DNA of 64,000 nt. Source: GCA-2861595 sp035525365 (GTDB lineage: Bacteria; Actinomycetota; Acidimicrobiia; Acidimicrobiales; GCA-2861595). Positions 25,964 through 33,623 of the stretch are shown here, piece by piece. Under the pieces are notes generated by a model. That model made no database searches. It saw nothing but the letters and a program-made list of their open reading frames with translations, and was not told the origin of the DNA. How positions within the stretch are numbered: the stretch's first letter is position 1; each line of letters opens with the position of its first letter. Both the position numbers and the translations under genes were made by a program. The stretch is taken from the NCBI GenBank assembly GCA_035525365.1, contig DATLEK010000064.1:34826-98825 (forward strand), read 5' to 3'.

Positions 25964-27532
25964 TTACCCGCTCGTGCTGTCGCTCAAATGGTTCCCGACG
26001 TGGCCGACCACGAAGGCGTGGCGGTCTTCGTCCAGATAAAAGTAGATCCGACAGCACGCGACCGGTGAACCTCGGCCGAGGGCGAGGTGGGGACCCATCA
26101 TGACCGGGCGACCTTCGTAGTTGCGCTCGTACTCATGGGCGTACTTTCCAAGAGTGGTGGGCGATACATGCGCGGAAAACTCGAACCCGCGCTCGGCGAA
26201 GGCGTCGCGAAATCCGGTGGGTAGCTCCCCACGGCTCCACTCTCGTGCCACCTCGTTCATGGCTGACAACGCCTTGTGGAGGCGAGCGGGCTGGCGATAG
26301 GTGGCCCGGCGGGCGGACTCGAAGCAGTCGTCGAGCACGACGAGGAAATCGCACTCATCCCTGGCCCTCTCGACGGCCTCGGTCACCGTGGCCGGCGAGT
26401 CGGCCTCGTCGTCGGCGGCGACCGATTCGTCATCGAGGACGCCGGGCGGGGCGCTGCGACTCATGGCTCGAAGGTTGTCGTGAGCCACCGCCAGCTGCAG
26501 GGCCAACTCCGCGTTCTCCTCCCGAAGGCGCTCGATCTCCGACCAGGCCCGCTCCAGCTCCCTCTGCCACTCCGGGCCCAGGCTGGCGTCCTTGGCCCGG
26601 GCGAACAACCGGGCGATTTCGCCCCGGCCGTGTTCTTCTACGGCGGCCCTCAAACGCGCGTCGAGGGAGGCGGCGCTGACCCGGAATGTGGCGGTTGCGG
26701 CCACCCGGCGCAACAGGACAGGAGCAAATGGATTGTTGCGGGGCTCGGCCAAACGCTCGGGCATCCACAACGGATGAAAGGCAGGGCGGTCTTCCTCCTC
26801 TACCTCGGGCCAGTACAGGCGGACGGCACCACCGAAGACCGACAGTTCCCTTCCCACCAGCTCGGTGAGCTTGAAGGTCAGCGCCGTGGTCTCCAACACC
26901 GTGACGTGGGCCAGGCCGACCAACGAATCAGCGATGTCGACGGGATCAACAAGGTGCTCGAAGCGGTACATGTCGTCGCCTTCGTCGTAGACCTCAACGG
27001 GAGTGACAACGACGACGGGTAACACCCGATCGGGGTCCAGGATCAACTGGGCGAGGGCACGAACGCCATCGTGATCTACGGCGTAGGCCGGCTCGCGGGT
27101 GAGGGTCCACCCGTCCTCAGCCACCTCCACCCCGTCGACTACGGCGCCGACCAGCCTGGGGGTGCGGATGTCGAAGTGCACGGGCAGGACGCGATGGCCG
27201 GTGGGGCGCAGGGCGAGGCGCACCCCGACCCATGCACAGCCCTCCTCCAAGGCAACGTCGACGTTGAGGTGCGACATCAACTCGGAGTCGTCCTCGTTCG
27301 GATGTTGCCATCGCAGGGTCCACAGCCGGTCCTCGACGCCGGGGGCGACTAGCAGCCGCCACCGCAGCGTCACCGCGCTGGGAAGGGCCAGCGAGCCTTC
27401 GTCGTCGCCAAAGACCGTTGGCATCACGCCCAGGTCGCGAACAACCTCGCCACGCACAAGCCCGAGCGCCTGTTCAAACGCCGGCGCGCCTCCGTCGGCC
27501 AAGGGGAGGCGGCAGGCGTAGACGTCACGCAT
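25964..27532 (-). CDS. Hypothetical coiled-coil protein, 522 aa
   Basis: It begins MRDVYACRLPLADGGAP. The first 300 residues look like a beta-rich domain with several Trp and Arg strands. A coiled coil follows (RELERAWSEIERLREENAEL, about residue 325-350), then an acidic linker. The last 100 residues end with CCRIYFYLDEDRHAFVVGHV and a conserved-looking GNHL. I have seen RIYF...(V/I)GH.G.HL endings in proteins of defence islands but cannot name the family. It is intact and long, and so is probably selected. It lies between the integration genes and the VirB4 remnant. Confidence 0.6.
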   Translation of the reverse strand: MRDVYACRLPLADGGAPAFEQALGLVRGEVVRDLGVMPTVFGDDEGSLALPSAVTLRWRLLVAPGVEDRLWTLRWQHPNEDDSELMSHLNVDVALEEGCAWVGVRLALRPTGHRVLPVHFDIRTPRLVGAVVDGVEVAEDGWTLTREPAYAVDHDGVRALAQLILDPDRVLPVVVVTPVEVYDEGDDMYRFEHLVDPVDIADSLVGLAHVTVLETTALTFKLTELVGRELSVFGGAVRLYWPEVEEEDRPAFHPLWMPERLAEPRNNPFAPVLLRRVAATATFRVSAASLDARLRAAVEEHGRGEIARLFARAKDASLGPEWQRELERAWSEIERLREENAELALQLAVAHDNLRAMSRSAPPGVLDDESVAADDEADSPATVTEAVERARDECDFLVVLDDCFESARRATYRQPARLHKALSAMNEVAREWSRGELPTGFRDAFAERGFEFSAHVSPTTLGKYAHEYERNYEGRPVMMGPHLALGRGSPVACCRIYFYLDEDRHAFVVGHVGNHLSDSTSG

Positions 27533-27649
27533 AGCCCTTCACTACCACTGCGGACCTCAGGTGGCGGCAGCGGTCGTGGCTAGCGTACGTGTGCCTCGTT
27601 TACCTGGCCACTGCTAATGGCGGCGCGGCAACGAACAGTGCTGTGCGGG

Positions 27650-27925
27650 CTAGTACGTGGGAATAGCCTGACCGGCGCGTACCACCAAGCTGGCGGGGGG
27701 ACCACTCCCCCGTCCGTGACGCTCGCACGACACCCGCAACCAGCGTTCGATATCGCGGGGATCGAAGCGGACCAGCCGGCCCCACTTGAGGTACGGGATG
27801 CGGTTCTCGAACACAAGGCGCCGGACATGGCGGACGTTGACCCCGAGCACGTCGGCCACCTCGTTGATGTTGAGCAGCCGAGGAAGGTCGTCAACGCCCA
27901 GCGCCGTACCTCGATCAGCACCCAT
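27650..27925 (-). CDS. xis: Excisionase-like MerR-type HTH protein
   Basis: ATG 27925 follows AAGGAGGCGAAGACC. The 91-residue protein has the excisionase pattern LLNINEVADVLGVNVRHVRR, then IPYLKWGRLVRFDPRDIERW (HTH_17 family). Such proteins bend att DNA and tip the integrase towards excision, and some also regulate transcription. The start overlaps the end of the zinc-finger gene, giving an operon int - zinc finger - xis. The symbol is functional shorthand. Confidence 0.75.
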   Translation of the reverse strand: MGADRGTALGVDDLPRLLNINEVADVLGVNVRHVRRLVFENRIPYLKWGRLVRFDPRDIERWLRVSCERHGRGSGPPASLVVRAGQAIPTY

Positions 27926-28745
27926 GGTCTTCGCCTCCTTGTGAGCTGCCGCCTTGACCGATCCCGCTGCCGCTGGCGGGGACCGCAAGGCGTGCCACCG
28001 GAGGACCAGCGCCGACGTGAACAGGGGATCCGGTATCACGATGGTTGCCGGGGACGGCGCTGAGCGCAATGGCCTCGGCGGGCTTCAGCAGGACGGCTTC
28101 CCATCGGGGGAAAGCGACGGTGCACAGGCGCTTCCTCCAGCGCACCCGGCTCGTCAGCTCCACCCAGGTCAGGGGCGCGCCCTCGGTATTGAACGGGTCC
28201 CGCCAGCCGGCTTCCCAGGATCGTTGCACCTCAGCCACCGCCCGGCGCCACCGACAGGCCGAGTTTGTGGCGCGATGGATGCCGAGGCCCCGTCGCGTCA
28301 CAAACTCGCCGCAGTCGGGGCACTCCAGGTGCTCGTCGGGTGAGAGCACGGCCCGTTCGAGTTCAAGGAAGGCCTCCAACGTCAGGGTCCGGCGCGCCGC
28401 ACGCAGGCCTTGTCGCTCCAGCACCGCCGTGGCCACGAGGAGCCACCGTCGAGCACGCACGCCCTCAAGGGGCGAGCGGATCCGCTGGCCGAATCGGAAA
28501 TCGAAGCCGACCTCGTTGCGGCGTGACCGGCTGACCTCTGGGCGCTCGGCCTCCTTGATGAGCGCCTCCGGGAGTACGGACAGCACAACAGCGGCGAGCG
28601 GCGCCGGTACCACGGCGGAGTCAACGAGATCATCGACCCAAGGATGCTGCCGGCACCGCTGGAGATGACGATCGAATGCCGACTCCTGCAACCAGGCTTC
28701 GCAGCCAAGCGGGCACCGGATTGTGAGGTAGTGCGCTTTTCCCAT
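27915..28745 (-). CDS. Two-zinc-finger element protein, 276 aa
   Basis: ATG 28745 lies three bases after the shared motif; TTG 28751 is inside it. Two Cys/His clusters are visible: CPLGCEAW...FDRHLQRC near the start and CPDCGEFVTRRGLGIHRA in the middle, both like C2H2 fingers. The glycine-rich C-terminal end carries the ribosome site for xis. It probably binds DNA, as a regulator or replication/transfer accessory of the element, and is a fair candidate for the protein that reads the shared motif, though that is a guess. Confidence 0.6.
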   Translation of the reverse strand: MGKAHYLTIRCPLGCEAWLQESAFDRHLQRCRQHPWVDDLVDSAVVPAPLAAVVLSVLPEALIKEAERPEVSRSRRNEVGFDFRFGQRIRSPLEGVRARRWLLVATAVLERQGLRAARRTLTLEAFLELERAVLSPDEHLECPDCGEFVTRRGLGIHRATNSACRWRRAVAEVQRSWEAGWRDPFNTEGAPLTWVELTSRVRWRKRLCTVAFPRWEAVLLKPAEAIALSAVPGNHRDTGSPVHVGAGPPVARLAVPASGSGIGQGGSSQGGEDHGC

Positions 28746-28748
28746 ACA

Positions 28749-28781
28749 CAACTAGGCCGCTGAGCATCGCCAAATCTCGCG
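28749..28781 (-). promoter_or_regulatory. Shared element motif, copy 3 (before zinc-finger/xis operon)
   Basis: On the minus strand CGCGAGATTT, a nine-base gap, then CAGCGGCCTAGTTG, ending three bases before the zinc-finger gene's ATG. This is the same geometry as at the coupling protein 20 kb away. It lies in the 40 bases between integrase stop and zinc-finger start. Confidence 0.65.
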
Positions 28782-28787
28782 TTCGAT

Positions 28788-29915
28788 CTAAGAACCACCG
28801 AAGGACGCGTGCACAACGACCGACTGGCGGGCGTTGTGGGCCAGCGCGAGGCGCTCGCCGAAGGCGGTGGCGATCGACTCGTCGATCTCGGGAAAGAGGT
28901 GGCCGTAGCGGTCGAGCGTCACGTTGATCGACGAGTGGCCCATGCGGGCCTGGATGGCTTTGGGATGGGATCCCTCGGCGATAGCCAGAGCCACGCTTGT
29001 GTGGCGCAGGTCGTGGAATCGGCAGCGGACCCCGGCCCGCTCCTGGGCGGGCCGGAAGTGGTTGTTCCAGAAGCTCGACGAGGCGATCGGGTTCCCCGCA
29101 GCGTTCGGGAACACCAGGCCATCTGGACCGTCCGCGGCAAACTGCTCGAGGTGGGCGGCCAGGAGGTCAGCCGTGAAGGGTGAGACGGTGATGGAGCGGA
29201 TCGACGCCGGGGTCTTCGGCTCCCTGCGGATCCACTCTCCGGTGTCGAGCCGCACGAGTTGCTCGGTCACCCTGACCTTGCGGTTCCGCACGTCGAGCCG
29301 GTTGCGGCGAAGGCCGATGAGCTCGCTCCAGCGCATGCCGGCGTCCACGGCGAGGTAGATCATGGTCCGGTAGCGCTCGCGGTGGGCCTCGGCCAGCTCG
29401 ATGGCCTGATCCCAGGACAGAAACGCCATGTCGCGCTTGGGCACCCTCGGCGGATGCACGCGATCACACGGGTTGGCCGTGATCTTCTGCTTCTCCACCG
29501 CCACCTGGAGCAGGCGGCGCAGCGTTCGGTAGTGGCGGTGCACCGACGAGGGGGCGAGGCCGACGTCGATCTCGTCGTTCAGCCAGTTCTCGATCTCATC
29601 CGCGGGGATGCGCCCGATTCGGTAGTCACCAAAGCGCGGTAGCACGTAGCGATCGAGATCCCGCCGGTAGGTCTGCTGGGAGGTCGGCGACAGCCGCCGG
29701 GCGAGGAGAAGGAACTCCTCGGCCCAGGTGGCTACCGCCATGTCCGCTCCCCGCGGGTCGATCCACGACCCCCGGGCCTTGTCGGACTCCATCTCGATCA
29801 GGAACCGCTGCGCGTCGGCCTTGCGGGTGAACGAACGGCTGCGCTGTTGACCGAGTGGATCTCGGTAGCGGGCCCGGTACCGCCCCTCGCTGGAACGCTT
29901 CTCGACGAAACCCAT
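28788..29915 (-). CDS. int: Tyrosine site-specific integrase
   Basis: A 375-residue integrase, all three domains present: an AP2-like arm-binding N-terminus (RYRARYRDPLGQQRSRSFTR), a SAM-like core-binding domain (FLLLARRLSPTSQQTYRRDL) and a catalytic domain. The catalytic residues are visible: Arg in MRWSELIGLRR, HDLRHTS, GHSS, and Tyr in DRYGHLF. ATG 29915 has AGGTGG upstream; GTG 29924 is an alternative. It lies 170 bases from the 3' end of tRNA-Cys, the usual place for an integrase beside its attachment site. It appears active. Confidence 0.9.
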   Translation of the reverse strand: MGFVEKRSSEGRYRARYRDPLGQQRSRSFTRKADAQRFLIEMESDKARGSWIDPRGADMAVATWAEEFLLLARRLSPTSQQTYRRDLDRYVLPRFGDYRIGRIPADEIENWLNDEIDVGLAPSSVHRHYRTLRRLLQVAVEKQKITANPCDRVHPPRVPKRDMAFLSWDQAIELAEAHRERYRTMIYLAVDAGMRWSELIGLRRNRLDVRNRKVRVTEQLVRLDTGEWIRREPKTPASIRSITVSPFTADLLAAHLEQFAADGPDGLVFPNAAGNPIASSSFWNNHFRPAQERAGVRCRFHDLRHTSVALAIAEGSHPKAIQARMGHSSINVTLDRYGHLFPEIDESIATAFGERLALAHNARQSVVVHASFGGS

Positions 29916-29940
29916 GACGACCACCTGTCTCTCCTCGCTG

Positions 29941-29978
29941 CCAGCCGCTCAGAAAGTGAGCGAAAAGTGAGCGGCTGG
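29941..29978. repeat. Palindrome and TGAGCG repeats between int and tRNA-Cys
   Basis: CCAGCCGCTCA (29941-29951) and TGAGCGGCTGG (29968-29978) form perfect arms. Inside and beyond them TGAGCGAAA(A) recurs three times (29957, 29968 with GG, 29979). Repeats next to an attachment site are typical arm-type integrase or Xis binding sites. Confidence 0.5.
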
Positions 29979-30037
29979 TGAGCGAAACAACGGATTTTGG
30001 TGGCCAACCAAGGATTCCAACGGACACTGCCTGGTCG

Positions 30038-30079
30038 ACAAAAACAGCGTCTGAACTGGTACTATACCAGCTCAGACGC
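30038..30079 (-). terminator. Intrinsic terminator of tRNA-Cys
   Basis: On the minus strand GCGTCTGAGCTGGTA and TACCAGTTCAGACGC pair over 15 bases with one mismatch around a three-base loop, followed by TGTTTTTG. It starts four bases past the tRNA 3' end. Confidence 0.75.
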
Positions 30080-30082
30080 TAG

Positions 30083-30154
30083 AGGCGGCGAGCGGAATCG
30101 AACCGCTGTAGAGGGCTTTGCAGGCCCTTGCCTAAACCACTCGGCCACGCCGCC
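30083..30154 (-). tRNA. tRNA-Cys (GCA)
   Basis: A 72-base cloverleaf: acceptor GGCGGCG/CGCCGCC, anticodon loop CTGCAAA with anticodon GCA, T-loop TTCGATT and U at the discriminator position as expected for tRNA-Cys. CCA is not encoded. The gene is intact, so integration next to it restored its 3' end. Confidence 0.95.
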
Positions 30155-30205
30155 AGACGTGAGACTTCATCGTAGTGAATGGTCTCACCCGCCGGTCCTG
30201 AGGCG

Positions 30206-32056
30206 TCAGCGGCGGTAGATGTCGGCCCAGAAGCGGGTGCGGCCGAGATAGGCGCCAGCGGCGGCGGGGCCACTCACGCCGTAGGCGCCCTCGTAGCCGG
30301 GCGAGCAGAAACCATCGGGGAAGCAGTAGGGCACGGCCGGTTCGATCTGGCTGCCCTCGTGCCATTCGTTGTAGCTGGTGATGGAGACGAGATCGGGGCC
30401 GGCGTCGATGGCTCCTGTCCACTGGGCGTCGTAGCGCGCACCCCCCTCCCGGCTGACGATCCGGGTATCAGAAGGCTTGGTGCGGGTGGCGACGTGGCCG
30501 GGGGCCACCGATGGTCCGCAGGCCAACCGGGCCTGGCGAGCCGATGCGCAGAAACCGGCGAAGTCCGCCGGCGCATAACGGACCGGGTCGTAGGTGAAGA
30601 CGCCGTCGAAGCGCGACGCCGTGGCGTACGTGGCGAAGGCGCCAGACCGCATGGCGGTGAGGTTGTTGGACTGGCCGAGCAAACGGACATCGCCCATGCG
30701 GTCACGGGCGGCTGCCCATGACGTTGAGGCGAACCTTTGGATGTCGAAGAGATAGAAGTCACGCACACTGAACGAGGCGCGCAGGTAGGCGACGTCCTGC
30801 TCCACTGTCGCCACCGATCGGCCCACGTAGGGCTCGTGGAGTATGGCGAGTCGCAGGCCGTTCGCCGCCGCGGCAGCCGACACCTGTGGAAGTACCGAGT
30901 CCTCGTATGACCCCCGGCCCCACCACGAGCTGGCTACGACGTCGATCCCTGCCGCCTTGATCTCGGCCATCTGGACGTTGAGAACAGCCGGATCGCTGCT
31001 GCTGTAGGCGCCCAAGGCAGGATAGAAGTTGGAGGCAACGTCCTCTGGAGGGGAGTGGGAGTTGGCTTCCCAGTGCCGCCAGTCACCGTCACGGTCCTGT
31101 CGGGCGTACCAGGGATAGAAGAACACGGTCACCTCGGGCGCCAGGCGTACCGGCGGCGCGGCCATGGCGACGATCGGCGCGGCGAGACGGAGGGCGCCGG
31201 TGCTCCCGGAGAAGGGCGAGTCACCGAAGCTGAAGATGCCGCCGTCGGAGGCAACGAGCCAGTAGCCGAGCCCTCGGGGCGCGGCCACGATCCCGACAAT
31301 GGGACGATTTAGAGGTGCGGTGGCGGTGGAACCGCGGAAGGGAGCGTCGCCGAAGCTGAAGATCCCACCGTCGGAGGCAGCCAGCCAGTAGCCCCTTCCC
31401 GAGGGATTGGCCGCCATGCCCACGATGGGGCGATTGAGCTTGATGGCGCCGGTCGAGCCGCGGAAGACAGCGTCACCGAAGGCGAAGATGCCGCCGTCGG
31501 AGGCGACGAGCCAGTACCCCTTTCCAGTGGGAGTGGCAGCCATGCCCACGATCGGTTGGTTGAGGGTGATGGCGCCAGTGGAGCCCCGGAAAGCGGCGTC
31601 GCCATAGGCGAAGATCCCTCCGTCCGAGGCCACCAACCAGTAGCCCCTCCCTGTGGGGGTGGAGGCCATTCCCACCACCGGGCGATTGAGCTTGACGGCG
31701 CCGGCGGACCCGAAGAAGGCGGCGTCACCGAAGGCGAAGACACCGCCGTCCGAAGCGACCATCCAGTAGCCGCGTCCACTCCGGCTCGAGGCCATCCCCA
31801 CGATCGGGCGGTTCAACCGCGTGGCACCTGAAGATCCGACGAAAGGTGCCCCGCCCAGAGCGAAGACTCCCCCGTCGGAACCCGCGAACCAGTAACCGTT
31901 GGAAGCAGGCAGTGGCGCCCGGTCACCGGCCGGCGGAGGTGACGGTGTCTGGGCCCGCACCGGGACAGGAGCCAGGAGCAAGACCACCAGCATCGAGGCC
32001 AGCAGGGGCCCGTATGCGCTTCGCCGTGTTCGCAAGTCTCTCAGCACCCGCCGCAT
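30206..32056 (-). CDS. Secreted protein: six 40-residue repeats plus GH99-like domain
   Basis: A signal peptide (LLASMLVVLLLAPVPVRA) is followed by six to seven repeats of the form NRPIVGMA..P.GRGYWLVAS and DGGIFAFGDA.F.GSTGA, covering about residues 55-330. They probably form a beta-propeller-like surface. The C-terminal 300 residues begin VTVFFYPWYARQDRDGDWRHWE and contain SYNEWHEGSQIEPA, the signature of GH99-like (WD40 and glycosyl-hydrolase associated) domains whose known members are endo-alpha-mannosidases. I infer an exported glycan-acting enzyme at the cell surface. It is monocistronic and next to tRNA-Cys. Confidence 0.75.
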   Translation of the reverse strand: MRRVLRDLRTRRSAYGPLLASMLVVLLLAPVPVRAQTPSPPPAGDRAPLPASNGYWFAGSDGGVFALGGAPFVGSSGATRLNRPIVGMASSRSGRGYWMVASDGGVFAFGDAAFFGSAGAVKLNRPVVGMASTPTGRGYWLVASDGGIFAYGDAAFRGSTGAITLNQPIVGMAATPTGKGYWLVASDGGIFAFGDAVFRGSTGAIKLNRPIVGMAANPSGRGYWLAASDGGIFSFGDAPFRGSTATAPLNRPIVGIVAAPRGLGYWLVASDGGIFSFGDSPFSGSTGALRLAAPIVAMAAPPVRLAPEVTVFFYPWYARQDRDGDWRHWEANSHSPPEDVASNFYPALGAYSSSDPAVLNVQMAEIKAAGIDVVASSWWGRGSYEDSVLPQVSAAAAANGLRLAILHEPYVGRSVATVEQDVAYLRASFSVRDFYLFDIQRFASTSWAAARDRMGDVRLLGQSNNLTAMRSGAFATYATASRFDGVFTYDPVRYAPADFAGFCASARQARLACGPSVAPGHVATRTKPSDTRIVSREGGARYDAQWTGAIDAGPDLVSITSYNEWHEGSQIEPAVPYCFPDGFCSPGYEGAYGVSGPAAAGAYLGRTRFWADIYRR

Positions 32057-32085
32057 TCTGGCCGGAGCCTCCGCTCCTCCACCAC

Positions 32086-32529
32086 TCAGCGGTCCCGCAC
32101 CTGGGAAATTCCCATTTGCTCGCTGGTGGTCACCCAGGCCGGCGTGGTCAGCAACACCACGAGATCCTGCCCGTCGGCCACCGCCGGGTCGAGGGAGAAC
32201 ACGATGACCTCTCCCTCATGCCCCACCCGCCACAGATCGGGAGGAAAGGGCATGACACCCGTCCAGTAGCCCCTCACCATGGTCCAGGGCACCTCGAAGC
32301 ACACATTCTTGGGCCGACGCTTCAGGCGCTTCCCGCTCAGCTGCTCCTCGAGCATCATCAGTCGGCGATCGGTGGCCATGGTGTAGCGGGGCTGCGACAC
32401 CTCGCTGAGGAGGATCCCCTGGAGGTAGCCGTCGCCGGCCAGACCGTCCAGCTCGTGCTCACCCGCCTCCAGCCAGCGTGAGAACACTGATCGCTCCTTA
32501 CGGCCACGCCCTGGCGCCCGGTGGGTCAC
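32086..32529 (-). CDS. Hypothetical PH-like protein, 147 aa
   Basis: Sequence MATDRRLMMLEEQLSGKRLK in the middle and strands VCFEVPWTMVRGYW and EGEVIVFSLDP resemble the beta-sandwich of short bacterial PH-domain proteins, in which a 'T.RRL' turn is typical. The first 15 residues may not be translated; GTG about 32484 (VFSRWLEAGEHEL) is an alternative start. Soluble; function unknown. Confidence 0.5.
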   Translation of the reverse strand: MTHRAPGRGRKERSVFSRWLEAGEHELDGLAGDGYLQGILLSEVSQPRYTMATDRRLMMLEEQLSGKRLKRRPKNVCFEVPWTMVRGYWTGVMPFPPDLWRVGHEGEVIVFSLDPAVADGQDLVVLLTTPAWVTTSEQMGISQVRDR

Positions 32530-32556
32530 GTCGCCGTGCCCACGTGGGAAGCCTCG

Positions 32557-33495
32557 TCAGCGGCGGCCGCTCCCCTTTCTCGGAGTCGGCTTGGCCTTTG
32601 CCGGTGCTTTGGCCGGCGCCGGCTTGGCCTTCCTGGTTGCTGCGACCTTGGCCACCTTGTCGACCGTGGCCTTGGTGGTCTTGGTGACCGGGGCCTTCGC
32701 CACCTTGGTTACCGGGGCCTTGGTGGTCTTGGTGGTCATGGTGGCGGGCGACTTGGCCTTCGTCGCCGACTTCTTCGGGCGTGTCTTCGCCTTTTCGGTA
32801 GTTGCGAGAGTCGCTCCCTTGGCCGCCTTCTTTGGCGCCGCCGGCTTGGCCCGCCCCTTCGGCGCCGGCCCTGCGGGAACAGCCGACGGGCCGGCGCCCG
32901 GGGCTCTCATACCGGCGGCCTGGGCCGAGAGGTTGAGCATGCCCATGGGTCGAGCCGCGGTGAGATTGACGGTGCCGGCGCGGCTCGGAGGTGTGAGCCC
33001 AAGGGCCTGGCGCTGGATCCGATGAGCTTCGGACTCCCGCTCCATCCTCGCCTGACGCTCGGTGAACTCCCGCAGAGCACGGTCCCGTTGCGCCTCCACC
33101 GCTGTGGCGTCGAGCCGGGGAAGGGCCAGGTCCTCGATGGATCTACCCCTTCCACTCCGCTCGGACCAGTCACGAAGAGCTAGCTCGGTGACCATCTCCT
33201 CCTCGCTGTAGTCGCCTTCTTCGTCGTCGTCCTGTTCCTCCTGGCCACGGGACTCGAAGCGGTCCCGCACACTGGGCTGGACGGGAGCAGCGGGAGGGCC
33301 GCTGGAGAAGCGCGGCTGGAAAGACGAAGGTGATGACGCCGGTGGCGGAGGAGCTGAGGACCAACCGGAAGCCGAGCCTGATGGTGGTGGCCCGCCGGCC
33401 TGACGGGTCATGCGCTCGAGCTCTCTGGCAGCTTCCTTCTCCAGTTCCTCCCTCGTGGGGCCTGGATTCTCCCTGCCGAAGCGTGGCTTCTTCAC
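32557..33495 (-). CDS. Disordered protein with histone H1-like tail
   Basis: From GTG 33495 (VKKPRFGRENPG) the first part is Pro/Ser-rich and disordered, followed by a helical region ALREFTERQARMERESEAHR. The last 110 residues are a Lys/Ala/Thr-rich tail (KGRAKPAAPKKAAKGATLAT, then APVTKVAK repeats) ending RKGSGRR. Such tails occur on actinobacterial nucleoid proteins and on bacterial histone H1-like proteins. DNA compaction is inferred from composition alone. Divergent to the CAP-domain gene. Confidence 0.55.
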   Translation of the reverse strand: MKKPRFGRENPGPTREELEKEAARELERMTRQAGGPPPSGSASGWSSAPPPPASSPSSFQPRFSSGPPAAPVQPSVRDRFESRGQEEQDDDEEGDYSEEEMVTELALRDWSERSGRGRSIEDLALPRLDATAVEAQRDRALREFTERQARMERESEAHRIQRQALGLTPPSRAGTVNLTAARPMGMLNLSAQAAGMRAPGAGPSAVPAGPAPKGRAKPAAPKKAAKGATLATTEKAKTRPKKSATKAKSPATMTTKTTKAPVTKVAKAPVTKTTKATVDKVAKVAATRKAKPAPAKAPAKAKPTPRKGSGRR

Positions 33496-33623
33496 TCCGC
33501 TGATCCTACCGCTCCGGTACCGCCCATTCGCACTAGTTCTAACGGGGCATTTTTCGAAACGGCCACCAGGCGAACCTCCTGATCGGACGAAAGGCATCAA
33601 AACAACCACCACCGATTGGGGCG

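Larger units (their letters stand above)
1587..30082. mobile_element. Decaying integrative conjugative-type element with defence cargo
   Basis: The right end is set by the integrase beside tRNA-Cys. The content supports an element: int, xis, zinc-finger protein, primase, VirB4 remnant, coupling protein and methylase-helicase, linked by a motif shared between the int-xis and transfer operons. Cargo fills 8.9-23.4 kb. The left limit is uncertain: the helicase is cut near 1650 by DNA carrying the DUF262 gene, a tRNA-Gly fragment and another integrase remnant. No second copy of the tRNA-Cys 3' end is present in the window, so the original left attachment site was lost or lies outside. Confidence 0.6.

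Noticed and set aside
30083..30154. A second attachment copy of tRNA-Cys within the window
   Set aside because: No other stretch repeats the tRNA-Cys 3' end; the left fragment at 301-345 belongs to tRNA-Gly.
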